DNA of 48,136 bases from Actinomycetes bacterium (lineage in GTDB: Bacteria; Actinomycetota; CADDZG01; JAHWKV01), in contig JAJCYE010000136.1 of NCBI GenBank assembly GCA_029263075.1, positions 1-48,136 of the forward strand. The letters run 5' to 3'. This document shows positions 25,156-34,050 of this stretch, piece by piece. The notes beneath the pieces were generated by a model that worked only from the letters and a program-made list of their open reading frames with translations, ran no database searches and was not told where the DNA came from. Each line of letters begins with the position of its first letter. Positions within the stretch are counted from its first letter, which is position 1. The position numbers were made by a program, and so were the translations under genes.

Positions 25156-25917
25156 ATGAGCTTGTCGGTGGGGCAGGTAGCGGGAATCTCCGGCGTAACC
25201 GTGCGCACCCTGCACCATTACGACGAGGTAGGCCTTCTGTCTCCGGGCGGTCGCAGCCTGGCGGGATATCGCCTGTACTCCGAGGAGGACCTGGAGCGCC
25301 TCGAGCGCATCCTGTACTACAAGGAACTCGGCTTCCCCCTGGAGGGCATAGTGACCATCCTCAACGACCCGGCGGCCGGGACGGCCGACCACCTGCGGCG
25401 CCAGCACAAGCTGCTGACCCGCCGCATTGGGCGCCTGCAGGCGATGGTCTCATCGCTGGAATACGAAATGGAGGCACAACTTATGGGCATTTCACTCACG
25501 CCCGAGGAGCGGACCGAAGTCTTTGGTGACTTCCTCGACGCGGGATACACGGAAGAAGCCGAGGAGCGCTGGGGCAGTACCGACGCCTGGAAGCAGTCCC
25601 AGCGCAAGGCAACTTCCTACTCAAAGCAGGACTGGCTGGCGATAAAGAAGCAGAGCGAAGGCATCGAGCAGGGGATGGTCGAGGCCATGCAGTCAGGATT
25701 GCCCGCCGACGGCACCCCGGCAATGGATCTGGCCGAGGAGCACCGGGCCAGCATTACCAGGTGGTTCTACGACTGCAGCCATGAGATGCACCGAAGCCTG
25801 GGTTCGATGTACGTAGACGACCCTCGCTTCAAGGCCCGCTACGACGGTATCGCCCCCGGACTGGCCGAGTACGCCCGGGACGCTATTGCCGCCAACGCCG
25901 CCAGACACGGCCAATAG
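25156..25917 (+). CDS. MerR-family regulator with TipAS ligand-binding domain
   Basis: A 253-residue protein. The N-terminal winged helix (4-72) contains VGQVAGISGVTVRTLHHYDE and the GYRLYSEEDL wing; a dimerising helix follows at about 76-110. The C-terminal part (about 118-250) matches the TipAS fold, beginning LTPEERTEVFGDF with the TDAWKQSQ stretch. TipAL of Streptomyces senses thiopeptide antibiotics through this domain and activates its own promoter; relatives sense other compounds. ATG at 25156 has GGGAGG seven bases upstream. The promoter shows the MerR-type 19-bp spacer dyad, and a strong terminator follows, so the gene is a self-contained autoregulated unit. Its ligand is unknown; it could also act on the divergent pgsA, which starts 75 bp beyond the operator. 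Confidence 0.9.
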   Translation: MSLSVGQVAGISGVTVRTLHHYDEVGLLSPGGRSLAGYRLYSEEDLERLERILYYKELGFPLEGIVTILNDPAAGTADHLRRQHKLLTRRIGRLQAMVSSLEYEMEAQLMGISLTPEERTEVFGDFLDAGYTEEAEERWGSTDAWKQSQRKATSYSKQDWLAIKKQSEGIEQGMVEAMQSGLPADGTPAMDLAEEHRASITRWFYDCSHEMHRSLGSMYVDDPRFKARYDGIAPGLAEYARDAIAANAARHGQ

Positions 25918-25933
25918 ACGGCCAACACAAAAA

Positions 25934-25966
25934 GGGGGCCCCGACTCTTGGGGCCCCCTTTTTTTT
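25934..25966. terminator. Strong intrinsic terminator between convergent genes
   Basis: Stem GGGGGCCCC (25934-25942) and GGGGCCCCC (25950-25958), 7-nt loop, then eight T; preceded by five A, so it can work in both directions. It ends the MerR gene and the YcxB-like gene. Confidence 0.92.
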
Positions 25967-25975
25967 GTTCTCAGT

Positions 25976-26488
25976 TCAGTGGATCGCAACACCCGAGGTC
26001 GCGGCCAACAGGCGGAACCGCTGCTCCTCGCCGGGGGCAAAGGCCGACTTAGGGACCGCCACCTTTTGTTTGTCCGGCAGATCCAACACGTAGAAATCTT
26101 TGCTCTCCACCAATTCTTTAATGGCCGACCACTCGAAGATCGTGGCTTCGGCTTCGCCTCGGCGGTAGCGGAAGTCATCTTTGGTGAACTCGAAGAACAG
26201 ACCCATGCGGTGCCGGGGAGAGGTGACGAAAGCAACGGCCGGGTAAACGAAGTAGAACGCAACCGCCAGGAACATGTAAATGAAGACGGGAAGCTGATCT
26301 TCGACTTTGCCGCCCATGGTGACGACGAATACAGAGGACAACAGCAAGATGATCATCATTGCCGCCAGCGCCTGGAAGACGAGTTGTCCCCTCCATGAGG
26401 CGTGGGTCGCCCGGCTAAAAGCCTTGCGCGAGAATCGGTAGTCCACCGCAACGGTCATATGTTTGGACATCGTTTCGGGAATTGCCAA
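25976..26488 (-). CDS. YcxB-like membrane protein
   Basis: A 170-residue protein with two membrane helices (about 36-58 and 66-89) and a cytoplasmic C-terminal beta-rich domain (about 95-165) containing FTKDDFRYRRGEAEATIFEWSAI in two parts, then FYVLDLPDKQKVAVPKSAF. This pattern of a helix pair plus an 'EWSxIxxLVESKDFYVL' strand set is that of the YcxB-like family, whose role is not known. I took TTG at 26488 since AAGGGGGA precedes it; ATG at 26470 is the alternative and drops six residues. It is transcribed toward the shared terminator at 25934-25966. Confidence 0.7.
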   Translation of the reverse strand: MAIPETMSKHMTVAVDYRFSRKAFSRATHASWRGQLVFQALAAMMIILLLSSVFVVTMGGKVEDQLPVFIYMFLAVAFYFVYPAVAFVTSPRHRMGLFFEFTKDDFRYRRGEAEATIFEWSAIKELVESKDFYVLDLPDKQKVAVPKSAFAPGEEQRFRLLAATSGVAIH

Positions 26489-26572
26489 TCAGGTCCCCCT
26501 TGTCCGGATCTTCCCTCATCGGCCGGGATCCGGGACTGTTCAAACCAATTCTCTCAGAAGACGCCCGGAAGA

Positions 26573-27340
26573 CTAACCGCCTACGAAGTTGGTCGACTCC
26601 GGAGTGAAGGTAAATGTCCCCACCGCACCGTCTTGGCCGGGCGGGCCGAGATCCCGGCCGTTCACGGCTACCCGCACCGCGCCGGCGTTACCGATAACCA
26701 CCTTGACCACCTCATCGGCGCTCACGTCCAGCGCCTCGCCGGCAAACTTGGTCCCCGTGAAGACGGGTTCTTCATCATCGGAGGTCGCCTGGAGCCACGA
26801 CTTCTCCCCCACGACGGTGATGGATACGTTGACGCCTTCCACCGGGTCCGGGGCCGGTGCCGGTGGGGCTTCCGAGACGGCGGCGGGGGCCGCAGGCGAG
26901 GAGGCCTGCGGTGCTTCGGCCACCAAAGGTTCCGCGGGAGGGCCACCCACTTCGTCGCCCGGGCTGATCAAACCTATGATCGAGAAGATCAGCAACAGGC
27001 AGGCAGCGGACACCGCAGCGATCAACCACTGCGGTTTTCGGGCCTTCGGGCCGACATCGGTGGGCCTGCTGATCATCTTGGACAGGGGCGTCTCCGACCG
27101 GACGTTGTACAACCGGTCGAACTCCGCGATCACCCGGTCCTCGGGAAGCCCCAGCCAACGCACGTACGAACGAAGCATGCCGCGCACATACAAGCCTCCG
27201 GATACGAACTCGAAGTCGTCGTTCTCCATGGACTCCAAGAAATCGACGCGGATCTTCGTATCTTGGGATGCCTGGTACAACGAAGCTCTGAGAGCTTCAC
27301 GCGACTCGCTCAGCAGTTGGCCGATTGTGTGCCGACTCAT
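26573..27340 (-). CDS. RodZ-like helix-turn-helix membrane protein
   Basis: A 255-residue protein. The N-terminal Cro-like HTH (about 3-75) has IGQLLSESREALRASLYQAS, a SMENDDFEFVSGGLYVRG segment and RWLGLP, the typical HTH_25 form of RodZ. A single membrane helix (about 105-125) is followed by an Ala/Pro-rich linker and a C-terminal beta domain (about 168-255) resembling DUF4115 (KSWLQATSDDEE, TFTPEST). RodZ ties MreB to the wall machinery in rods; whether that holds here is unknown because mreB is not in view. ATG at 27340 was preferred over upstream in-frame codons as it begins the HTH and has GGGGA upstream. It sits near pgsA/cinA, as rodZ often does. Confidence 0.8.
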   Translation of the reverse strand: MSRHTIGQLLSESREALRASLYQASQDTKIRVDFLESMENDDFEFVSGGLYVRGMLRSYVRWLGLPEDRVIAEFDRLYNVRSETPLSKMISRPTDVGPKARKPQWLIAAVSAACLLLIFSIIGLISPGDEVGGPPAEPLVAEAPQASSPAAPAAVSEAPPAPAPDPVEGVNVSITVVGEKSWLQATSDDEEPVFTGTKFAGEALDVSADEVVKVVIGNAGAVRVAVNGRDLGPPGQDGAVGTFTFTPESTNFVGG

Positions 27341-27479
27341 TCGTCCCCGGGATATTGGCCATGTGCATTGGCAGCACTCTATGACCGCGATTATAGGACT
27401 CAGGCTCCGCCGAAAGCGAAGCTGTCCACCGTTATCCAGCCACGCAACTTGTGGCAACTAGTGTGACCAGGGTAGCGGC

Positions 27480-29636
27480 ATGTGCGGATTCCGTGGTCTA
27501 CTCGTGATAATGAGCAACTTTGATTCCGTGGTTATCGAAGCCCTCGGTCAGAGCCTGGCCCTGGACGAGGTCACCTATGGTCCGGACCACGAGCAGGTTG
27601 CCGCGGACCTGAACCGGCTGGGGCTGGTACTTCAGGGCTTGGGCAGACTCCACGAAGCACGGGCAACATTCGAGCGTGCCCTGCAAATCCACGAACGCAT
27701 TTTCGGTCCCGACCATCCGGAAGTGGCCACCGACCTCACCAACCTGGGGGGCGCGCTGGAGCACTTGGGCGACCAACAGGCGGCGAAGACCCTCTACCAA
27801 AGGGCCATCTCAATCGACGAGTCCCTCTACGGTCCAACCCACGCCCGCTCCATTGCCGACCTCAGCAACCTTTACCGGGTCTTGACCGAACTGGGCGAGG
27901 TATCGGTTGATCCTTCGTTGCTCGAAAGCGCCCTGTCCCAGGACGACGAACCGGCCCACCCCACGCTGCGTGGAGTCCTGGCGAGCCTGGGTCTGACCCC
28001 CTCCGACCTATCGGAGGTAAGGCAGAGAGAGTCGGGCTGGGACAACGTCCCTCCGAAACCTCTCGCACCCGCCCCTGCACCTGCTCCGGCCCCAGCGCCG
28101 ATCTTGGCCGCATTTCAGCTCCAGGAAGCCCCTGGACCCGCAAAGTCACAACCCAAGAGGCCGGCGCCTCCGCCACCCGAGCCCGAACCGGAGGCGGTTG
28201 TTGAGGTCGAGACAATCTTGACCCAGCCGATGGCACCCCCTGCCGAACCGGAGGTCCCCGCTGCCGAGCCAACCCCCACGCCCAACCCGGCCCACGCCGA
28301 AGCTCCCCCTTTTGACGAGTTCGACGACATCTTCTTCCAGCAAGCAGAGGCGGCCGAGGCGCGTGCCGCCGAACAGCCCGCAGACGAGGACCTCCTGGAC
28401 CTGAACGATAGCCTTCAAGGCTCCAATGGGTCCCTGGACGACGGCCTGGAAAAGCTGTTTCCCACCGCCACCGTACCCATGCCCGATCCGGCGCCCGCAC
28501 CAGACGAACCAGACGTCCCAGTCGCCCCAGACGTCCCAGTCGCCCCAGTCGCCCCAGACGTCCCAGTCGCCCCGGCGATCCCCGAAGGCAACGGGGAGGA
28601 CCTGAACAACCAGGGCCGGCTGCTGAGGGACCTCGGCGACCTTTCGGGGGCTCGGGACCTATTCGAGCGGGCCCTCGCCGCCAACGAAGCCACCCACGGG
28701 CCGGACTCCGCCGCGGTCGGCGGCGACCTCAGCGGCCTGGGCGGGATCTTGAGGGACATGGGAGACCTGCACGGCGCCCGCGAGGCTCTGGCCCGAGCCA
28801 TCAAGATCAACGAAGAAGTGCTGGGGCCCGAAGATCAGGGACTCGCCCACGACCTCAGCGATCTGGGAGGTGTTCTTCACGACCTGGGCGATTTGGAGGG
28901 GGCAAAGACCTGCCTGGAGCGTGCGCTGATCATCCACGAAGGGGCACTCGGCAACAGCCACCCAACCCTGAGCACCGACCTGAACAGCCTGGCCGGGGTC
29001 TTGAGCGCGCAAGGCGATCTGCCCGGAGCCCGCAAGGCCCTGGAGAGGGCCTTGACCATAGATCAGAAGGCTTACGGGCCGGACCACCCACGGGTAGCTA
29101 CCCGCCTGAACAACCTGGGCAGCGTTCTGCGGGCGCAAAAGGACCTGTTTGGAGCCAAGTCATGCCTGCAAAAGGCCCTTGCCATCACCCAGTCGACCCT
29201 GGGATCGGACAACCCGAAGGTCGCCACCCGGATGGCCAACCTGGCCAGCGTGTTGAGGGAACTGGAAGACCCGTTTGCCGCCCGACCCTATATTGAGCAG
29301 GCGCTCACTATCGAAGAGGCGTCGTTCGGGACCGAACACCCGAAGGTGGCGGCCAGGCTGGCCAGCTTGGCGGGGCTGCTCCAGACCATCGGCGATACTC
29401 CGGGAGCCCGCTCCCGGATGGAACGATCGGTAAGCATCACCGAAGCGCTTTACGGAAAGACCGACCCCCGGTACCAGGCACGGGCAGCCCAACTCGAATC
29501 CATGATTGCCCTGCCGCCCACCCCCCCGGAGGAACGTGACCCGTTCATCGACGAGCCTATCGATGAACCCAGAGTGGAAGAGCCACCTCCCGGCCCGCCC
29601 AAACCGATCCGGATCAGCTCACTGCCCCAGGACTAG
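27480..29636 (+). CDS. Large tetratricopeptide-repeat protein with Ala/Pro-rich linker
   Basis: A 718-residue soluble protein. Three 42-residue TPRs of the kinesin-light-chain/NPHP3 type occupy about 20-140 (for example YGPDHEQVAADLNRLG, FGPDHPEVATDLTNLG). An acidic and Ala/Pro-rich linker (about 150-372) includes a short DVPVAP tandem repeat. About seven more TPRs run from 373 to 675, each with the NLG/LAGVL ... GARxxLERALxI ... GPDHP pattern. A Pro/Glu-rich tail ends the protein. It has no signal sequence, membrane helix or catalytic domain, so it is a scaffold; partner unknown. The first ATG (27480) lacks a strong ribosome site; ATG at 27510 is an alternative. The 3' end overlaps the convergent efflux-pump gene by 23 bp. 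Confidence 0.8.
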   Translation: MCGFRGLLVIMSNFDSVVIEALGQSLALDEVTYGPDHEQVAADLNRLGLVLQGLGRLHEARATFERALQIHERIFGPDHPEVATDLTNLGGALEHLGDQQAAKTLYQRAISIDESLYGPTHARSIADLSNLYRVLTELGEVSVDPSLLESALSQDDEPAHPTLRGVLASLGLTPSDLSEVRQRESGWDNVPPKPLAPAPAPAPAPAPILAAFQLQEAPGPAKSQPKRPAPPPPEPEPEAVVEVETILTQPMAPPAEPEVPAAEPTPTPNPAHAEAPPFDEFDDIFFQQAEAAEARAAEQPADEDLLDLNDSLQGSNGSLDDGLEKLFPTATVPMPDPAPAPDEPDVPVAPDVPVAPVAPDVPVAPAIPEGNGEDLNNQGRLLRDLGDLSGARDLFERALAANEATHGPDSAAVGGDLSGLGGILRDMGDLHGAREALARAIKINEEVLGPEDQGLAHDLSDLGGVLHDLGDLEGAKTCLERALIIHEGALGNSHPTLSTDLNSLAGVLSAQGDLPGARKALERALTIDQKAYGPDHPRVATRLNNLGSVLRAQKDLFGAKSCLQKALAITQSTLGSDNPKVATRMANLASVLRELEDPFAARPYIEQALTIEEASFGTEHPKVAARLASLAGLLQTIGDTPGARSRMERSVSITEALYGKTDPRYQARAAQLESMIALPPTPPEERDPFIDEPIDEPRVEEPPPGPPKPIRISSLPQD
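28512..28573 (+). repeat. Short in-frame tandem repeat encoding DVPVAP units
   Basis: The 18-mer GACGTCCCAGTCGCCCCA occurs twice in tandem, followed by its last 9 bases and then a third near-complete copy. Near-identical DNA over 62 bp suggests recent slippage; unit counts probably vary between strains. Confidence 0.85.
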
Positions 29637-31320
29637 GCACCGCCCCGGCGACCGCCGGCTGGAGGGACTCGTTGCGCTCCACGTTGATACCTTTGGGCAG
29701 GCGGGTTGCCAGCCCAAGAGCGAGCAGGGTCGTACCGATGGTGAACAGATAGGCCCGCTTGTTGGCGTCGACCGTCGATTGATGGGCGATTCGCCGGATC
29801 TCGGCGTGTTGGGCCTCCGACAACACCTCCGTCGACTGCAACGCGGCGCCGAACTCGATGGCGCTTACCTGGGCGCTGGCCGCCGCCGCGACCACCAGCC
29901 TCTGCCGGGGATCGAGTTTGGGACTGTTCATGATTCCGTCGTGGAGACCGGAGGCTATCGAAGCCACCACGATGGTCCCCAATATTGCCGTCCCGAGTGA
30001 AGCTCCCACCTGCCGGACCGTGTTGTTGACTCCCGACGCCAGTCCGGAGTCGGAGGGCGAAACCGCAGACAGAGTGAGGTTTGCCAGTTGCGACATGCTG
30101 AGGCCCAGGCCGAGCCCGTAGATGCCCAGGGGGACTATGAAGTCGGCCGCCGTGGTGTCCAGGCTCAACATGTTGTGCATGAGGATTAAGCCGGTCACAG
30201 AAAAAAGCAGCCCGGTCTGAACAATTCGTTTGGGCGGGACGTGCCGGCTCATGTAGCCGCCGAACGGCGCCATGAACAACAGCCCCACGGACAGCGGCAA
30301 CAGGGCGAAACCGGTCTTTTCAGCACTCAGCCCCCTGACCGACTGAAGGAATACCGGCAGGCCGAACAGCAGTCCCACCTGGCCGAGGGCCATGATCCCG
30401 GTCAACGCCGCCCCCGTCCGGAACTGTCCGATGGAAAACAGCTTCATCGACACCAGCGGCAGGCGCCCGCGCCGGGTGACCCTCGCCTCCCACAGGGCGA
30501 ATAAGGTCAGCAACGCCCCGGAAAGGACCGCTGCGAACGGCACCACCGAGAGCCCACCGGGGGACACGGCTATTCCGAAGACCGAAAACTCCTTCGTCGA
30601 CCTCCACCAGCCGTAGACCGGACCCTCTATCAGGGAAAAGACTCCCAGGAACAGTCCCAAAGCGGACAACATCGAGCCCACCCAGTCCAACTGCGGCCTG
30701 CTCTTGGCGCGCTGGTCCTTGATCAGGACCGAAGCCAGGATCAGAACGGCCGCCACCACGACGTTGATCCGAAATCCCCATCGCCAGCTGAAGTTGGTGG
30801 TGAGATAGCCCCCCACCACCGGACCGATGCCGGCTCCCAACGCCGCCATACCGCCCCAAACGCCAAGTGCCAACGACCGGTCACGGCCCCGGTAGGTAGC
30901 CACCAGCAGCGATGCGGTGGCCGGGAGCATCAGAGCGGCCCCAACGCCTTCGATGATCGCTTCGCCCAGGATCAGCATGGGGACGTTGCTACTGATCGAC
31001 GCCACGAACGACCCCACTGCAAAAAGGGCAGCCCCGCCGGCGAACATGCGTTTGCGGCCGAAGATATCGCCCATCCGTCCGCCGGTAATAGTAAGGGCGG
31101 CCAGAGTCAACGAATAGCCGGTGATCACCCACTGGATGCTGCGGATGTCGGTATCCAGTTCACGGACGATGGTGGCAAGCGACACGTTCAACAACGTCGT
31201 ATCCAAGACCACGATCAGGATCGCCAACCCCATCACCAGCAGTGGAAGCCATTTGCGAAATCCGGTGGGACCGTCCGGAACGGGTTCGGGCAGGGGCATG
31301 GGGGCAGCCGTGGCAGTCAT
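29614..31320 (-). CDS. DHA2-family (14-TMS) MFS drug efflux transporter
   Basis: A 568-residue proton antiporter of the EmrB/QacA type. Motif A is GGRMGDIFGRKRM between helices 2 and 3, motif D-like LDTTLLNVSLATIVREL follows helix 1, and motif C-like GIGPVVGGYL lies in helix 5. Around 14 hydrophobic segments are visible. A C-terminal region with DPRQRLVVAAAASAQVS and QHAEIRRIAHQS resembles the extracytoplasmic loop before the last helix in this family. ATG at 31320 has AAAGGA upstream; a TTG 30 bases earlier is less likely. It lies 135 bp after ftsK on the same strand and converges on the TPR gene. Substrate is unknown and no dedicated regulator adjoins it. Confidence 0.9.
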   Translation of the reverse strand: MTATAAPMPLPEPVPDGPTGFRKWLPLLVMGLAILIVVLDTTLLNVSLATIVRELDTDIRSIQWVITGYSLTLAALTITGGRMGDIFGRKRMFAGGAALFAVGSFVASISSNVPMLILGEAIIEGVGAALMLPATASLLVATYRGRDRSLALGVWGGMAALGAGIGPVVGGYLTTNFSWRWGFRINVVVAAVLILASVLIKDQRAKSRPQLDWVGSMLSALGLFLGVFSLIEGPVYGWWRSTKEFSVFGIAVSPGGLSVVPFAAVLSGALLTLFALWEARVTRRGRLPLVSMKLFSIGQFRTGAALTGIMALGQVGLLFGLPVFLQSVRGLSAEKTGFALLPLSVGLLFMAPFGGYMSRHVPPKRIVQTGLLFSVTGLILMHNMLSLDTTAADFIVPLGIYGLGLGLSMSQLANLTLSAVSPSDSGLASGVNNTVRQVGASLGTAILGTIVVASIASGLHDGIMNSPKLDPRQRLVVAAAASAQVSAIEFGAALQSTEVLSEAQHAEIRRIAHQSTVDANKRAYLFTIGTTLLALGLATRLPKGINVERNESLQPAVAGAVPSPGAVS

Positions 31321-31420
31321 CGAGATCCTTTGGTGTTCGAGTTGGGTCAAGCCGGGGAATCGTGGAGGGGCGCGACGAAGGACGCCTACCGCCTACTTTG
31401 CCACCAATCCACGACGAGGA

Positions 31421-31439
31421 CCGCCGGGACGCCCGGCGG
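31421..31439 (-). terminator. GC-rich hairpin between ftsK and the efflux gene
   Basis: Perfect 8-bp stem CCGCCGGG / CCCGGCGG with a 3-nt loop. There is no T-tract, so a U-less actinobacterial-type terminator is only a possibility. Confidence 0.35.
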
Positions 31440-31455
31440 GCGGGGCCGACCGGCC

Positions 31456-33834
31456 TTACTCCGGGGGGTTCTCCGGCTCAAGCGCGGCCTCGGCTTCGAC
31501 CCCGGCATCCCCCTGCAGTTCGGCCAGCGTCATCAGGACGTCTCTGGGTTTGGAGCCCTGCGACGGGCCCACAACTCCCCCCTCTTCCAAGAAGTCCATC
31601 AACCGCCCGGCACGGGCAAATCCGACCTTCAATTTGCGCTGCAACATGGAGGTGGATCCGAGTTGGGTCCGCACCACCAGTTCGGTGGCCTGGGTGATGA
31701 GTTCTTCGTCGGCGTCGTCGCCGCTGCTGCGGATACCCGACCCTTTGGTCTCGGAACCCGAGGAGACAATGCCCTCGACGTAGTTCACGTTGCGTTGCCG
31801 GCGGCACCAGCCGACCAGGGAAGCCGTCTCTTTTTCCGAGATGTACGCACCCTGCAGGCGGACGGACCGGGGAGCCGAGGCGTGCTTGTAAAGCATGTCG
31901 CCTTTACCTATCAGCCTCTCTGCCCCTCCCTCGTCCAGGATCACCCGGCTGTCCTGCATGCTGGCGGTGGCGAACGCCATCCGGCTGGGGATATTGGCTT
32001 TGATGACCCCGGTCACCACATCTACCGACGGGCGCTGGGTCGCCACGATCAGGTGAATCCCGACCGCCCGCGCCTTCTGCGCGATGCGGCAGATGTAGTC
32101 CTCGACCTCTCTCGGGGCAACCATCATCAGGTCGGCCAACTCGTCCACCACCACCAGGTAATAAGGGAACGTAGTGCGCGCGGTACCGTCCTCGAACGGA
32201 GGGAGGGCGCCGGCCCGGACCGCCTCGTTGTACATATCCGAGTGGCGGTAACCGACCGCTGCAAGGGTTTCGTAGCGGGCGTCCATCTCCCGCGCCACCC
32301 AACCCAGGGCCTCGGAGGCCTTCTTCGGGTTGGTGACCACCGGGGTCAACAGGTGAGGGATTCCGTTGTAGTTGCTCAACTCCACCATCTTGGGGTCGAT
32401 GAGCAGCATCCGGACCTGGTCGGGGCGGGTGCGCAGGAGCAACGAGCACAAGACCGCGTTGATGCACGTGGACTTGCCGGCACCGGTGGCCCCGGCTATC
32501 AGCAGGTGGGGCATGTCCGCCAGGTTGACGACCATCGACACACCGGCGATGTCCTTACCCAGGCCGACGATAAGCGGGTGCTCCGAGGTGCGGGCTTGGG
32601 GGCTGCGCATAACATCGCCCAGGGTCACCGCCACCCGGTCCTTGTTGGGGACCTCGATGCCGATTGCGGAACGGCCGGGAATCGGGGCGAGGATACGCAG
32701 ATCGCCCGCCGCCAGGGCGTAGCGGATCTCCTTCTCCAGACTGACCACCCGGTTGACCTTCACCGCAGGGCCGAGTTCGATTTCGTAGCGGGTAACGGTC
32801 GGGCCGGCGGTGTAGCCGGTGACCCGGGCGTCGACCTCAAACTGCTGCATGGTGTGCTCCAGCGCGGAGACCGTGTCGTCGATCATCCGCTTGGACACCT
32901 CGGCCACGTCGCCGACGGCCAACAGGGACATCGGCGGAGTCTTGTACCCCTCCGGGTCCGGGTCTACCGTCGCCGGGCTGTCGTCCTCGAAGGCGATCGT
33001 CTCAGGCTCTTCAAACTCCTGAAACAACGATGCGGAGGCGACTCTTGCCGGCTTGGAAATCGGCGGGGGCGGAGGGATTACCTCGGACGGGGCGACCGGC
33101 CGGGGTTCAGGGGCCGATCTGGGGCTGAGTTCGGAGATCATCTTCTCGGTCCGGCGCTTGGTCACGTCGTTGACCGAACGGCCCATGTGGGCGGCGCCCC
33201 TACCGAGCCCGGCGGCGGCCATCTGGACCGTGGCAATCACCCGGGAGGCGGGAGTTTTCGTAAGGACAAGCAAGCCGAGCGCAATCAACAGGACGATGAG
33301 CAGCCCTGCGCCCCATACCGAAAGCAACGATTCGGCCGGCCAGGCGACCAGCGCGCCAAAGCCGCCTCCGAGTTGCGGCAACTCGTCTAACCGCAGGCCT
33401 CCGTTGTCGTTGGCGAACAGGAGGTGCATCCACGCCCCCACGCCCGCGATCGACATAAAGGCCCCGGTGGCAATCCGTCCGGCTTCACCCGAATTTTTCT
33501 TGTTCATCATCGTGATGGCCACCACGGCCAACGCCGGAGGCATCCCGAAGGACGCCGAACCGAACATCCATCGCATCCCCCGCTCCAACTGACGGCCCAC
33601 CGGGCCGGCCAGATCGGCGTAGAGGCCCAGACCCCCCAGGATGGCAAGGAAAAGCAGGACGACCGCAAAACCATCCGCATTGGGACCGAAGATTCCGGCC
33701 AGAGGCGAAGGCTTCTTGCCCTTCTTCGGTGCCGGCCGGCGCGCCGGTGGGCGGCCGGAAGCAGGCCGCTTGGGAGCAGGCTTGCGAGCGGGAGCGGTTC
33801 TGGAACGGGTGTTTGTCGTTTTTGAGGGGGGCAT
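31456..33834 (-). CDS. ftsK: FtsK/SpoIIIE-type DNA translocase
   Basis: A 792-residue septal DNA pump that clears and aligns chromosome termini at division. A basic, Pro/Ala-rich N-terminus (1-47) precedes four membrane helices between about 55 and 190. A linker rich in Pro and Glu leads to the motor: YTAGPTVTRYEIELGPAVKV (alpha domain), Walker A GATGAGKST (448-456) and Walker B YYLVVVDELADLMM. The C-terminal winged-helix gamma domain (DEELITQATELVV onward, LMDFLEEGGVVG) reads KOPS-type polarity signals. ATG at 33834 has GGAGG five bases upstream. It follows dapA and RNase J on the same strand, a usual actinobacterial order. Confidence 0.96.
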   Translation of the reverse strand: MPPSKTTNTRSRTAPARKPAPKRPASGRPPARRPAPKKGKKPSPLAGIFGPNADGFAVVLLFLAILGGLGLYADLAGPVGRQLERGMRWMFGSASFGMPPALAVVAITMMNKKNSGEAGRIATGAFMSIAGVGAWMHLLFANDNGGLRLDELPQLGGGFGALVAWPAESLLSVWGAGLLIVLLIALGLLVLTKTPASRVIATVQMAAAGLGRGAAHMGRSVNDVTKRRTEKMISELSPRSAPEPRPVAPSEVIPPPPPISKPARVASASLFQEFEEPETIAFEDDSPATVDPDPEGYKTPPMSLLAVGDVAEVSKRMIDDTVSALEHTMQQFEVDARVTGYTAGPTVTRYEIELGPAVKVNRVVSLEKEIRYALAAGDLRILAPIPGRSAIGIEVPNKDRVAVTLGDVMRSPQARTSEHPLIVGLGKDIAGVSMVVNLADMPHLLIAGATGAGKSTCINAVLCSLLLRTRPDQVRMLLIDPKMVELSNYNGIPHLLTPVVTNPKKASEALGWVAREMDARYETLAAVGYRHSDMYNEAVRAGALPPFEDGTARTTFPYYLVVVDELADLMMVAPREVEDYICRIAQKARAVGIHLIVATQRPSVDVVTGVIKANIPSRMAFATASMQDSRVILDEGGAERLIGKGDMLYKHASAPRSVRLQGAYISEKETASLVGWCRRQRNVNYVEGIVSSGSETKGSGIRSSGDDADEELITQATELVVRTQLGSTSMLQRKLKVGFARAGRLMDFLEEGGVVGPSQGSKPRDVLMTLAELQGDAGVEAEAALEPENPPE

Positions 33835-34013
33835 CCAACCTCCGTACAGCCGGCTTTTCGCCCGGCTGGTGCCTTCTGGTCAGCTAACTGCACGGGCATC
33901 CATCGCCCGGTGCTGACGCAGTCCGGAACCCATCTTCGGCCACGCGGCCCCCAGGTTGGCGGATTTGCGGCGCTTGGGGTGGTGGGGCAGACGCCTTTGT
34001 GGCAAGGACGTCG

Positions 34014-34044
34014 GAGCCCCCCTCGATCGCGTCGAGGGGGGCTC
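34014..34044 (-). terminator. 13-bp GC-rich hairpin after RNase J gene
   Basis: GAGCCCCCCTCGA (34014-34026), 5-nt loop, TCGAGGGGGGCTC (34032-34044): a perfect 13-bp stem 7 bp beyond the RNase J stop. No T-tract follows in either direction. The location makes a terminator or mRNA 3'-end stabiliser likely. The rest of the 216-bp gap to ftsK holds nothing I recognise. Confidence 0.6.
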
Positions 34045-34050
34045 GGCGGG

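Noticed and set aside
28512-28573. CRISPR-like or satellite array
   Set aside because: The repeats are in-frame 18-mers inside the TPR gene, with no unique spacers of constant length.
34014-34044. The 13-bp palindrome as a phage attachment or recombination site
   Set aside because: No integrase, tRNA or repeated copy is present; its place just after a stop codon suits a transcript end.
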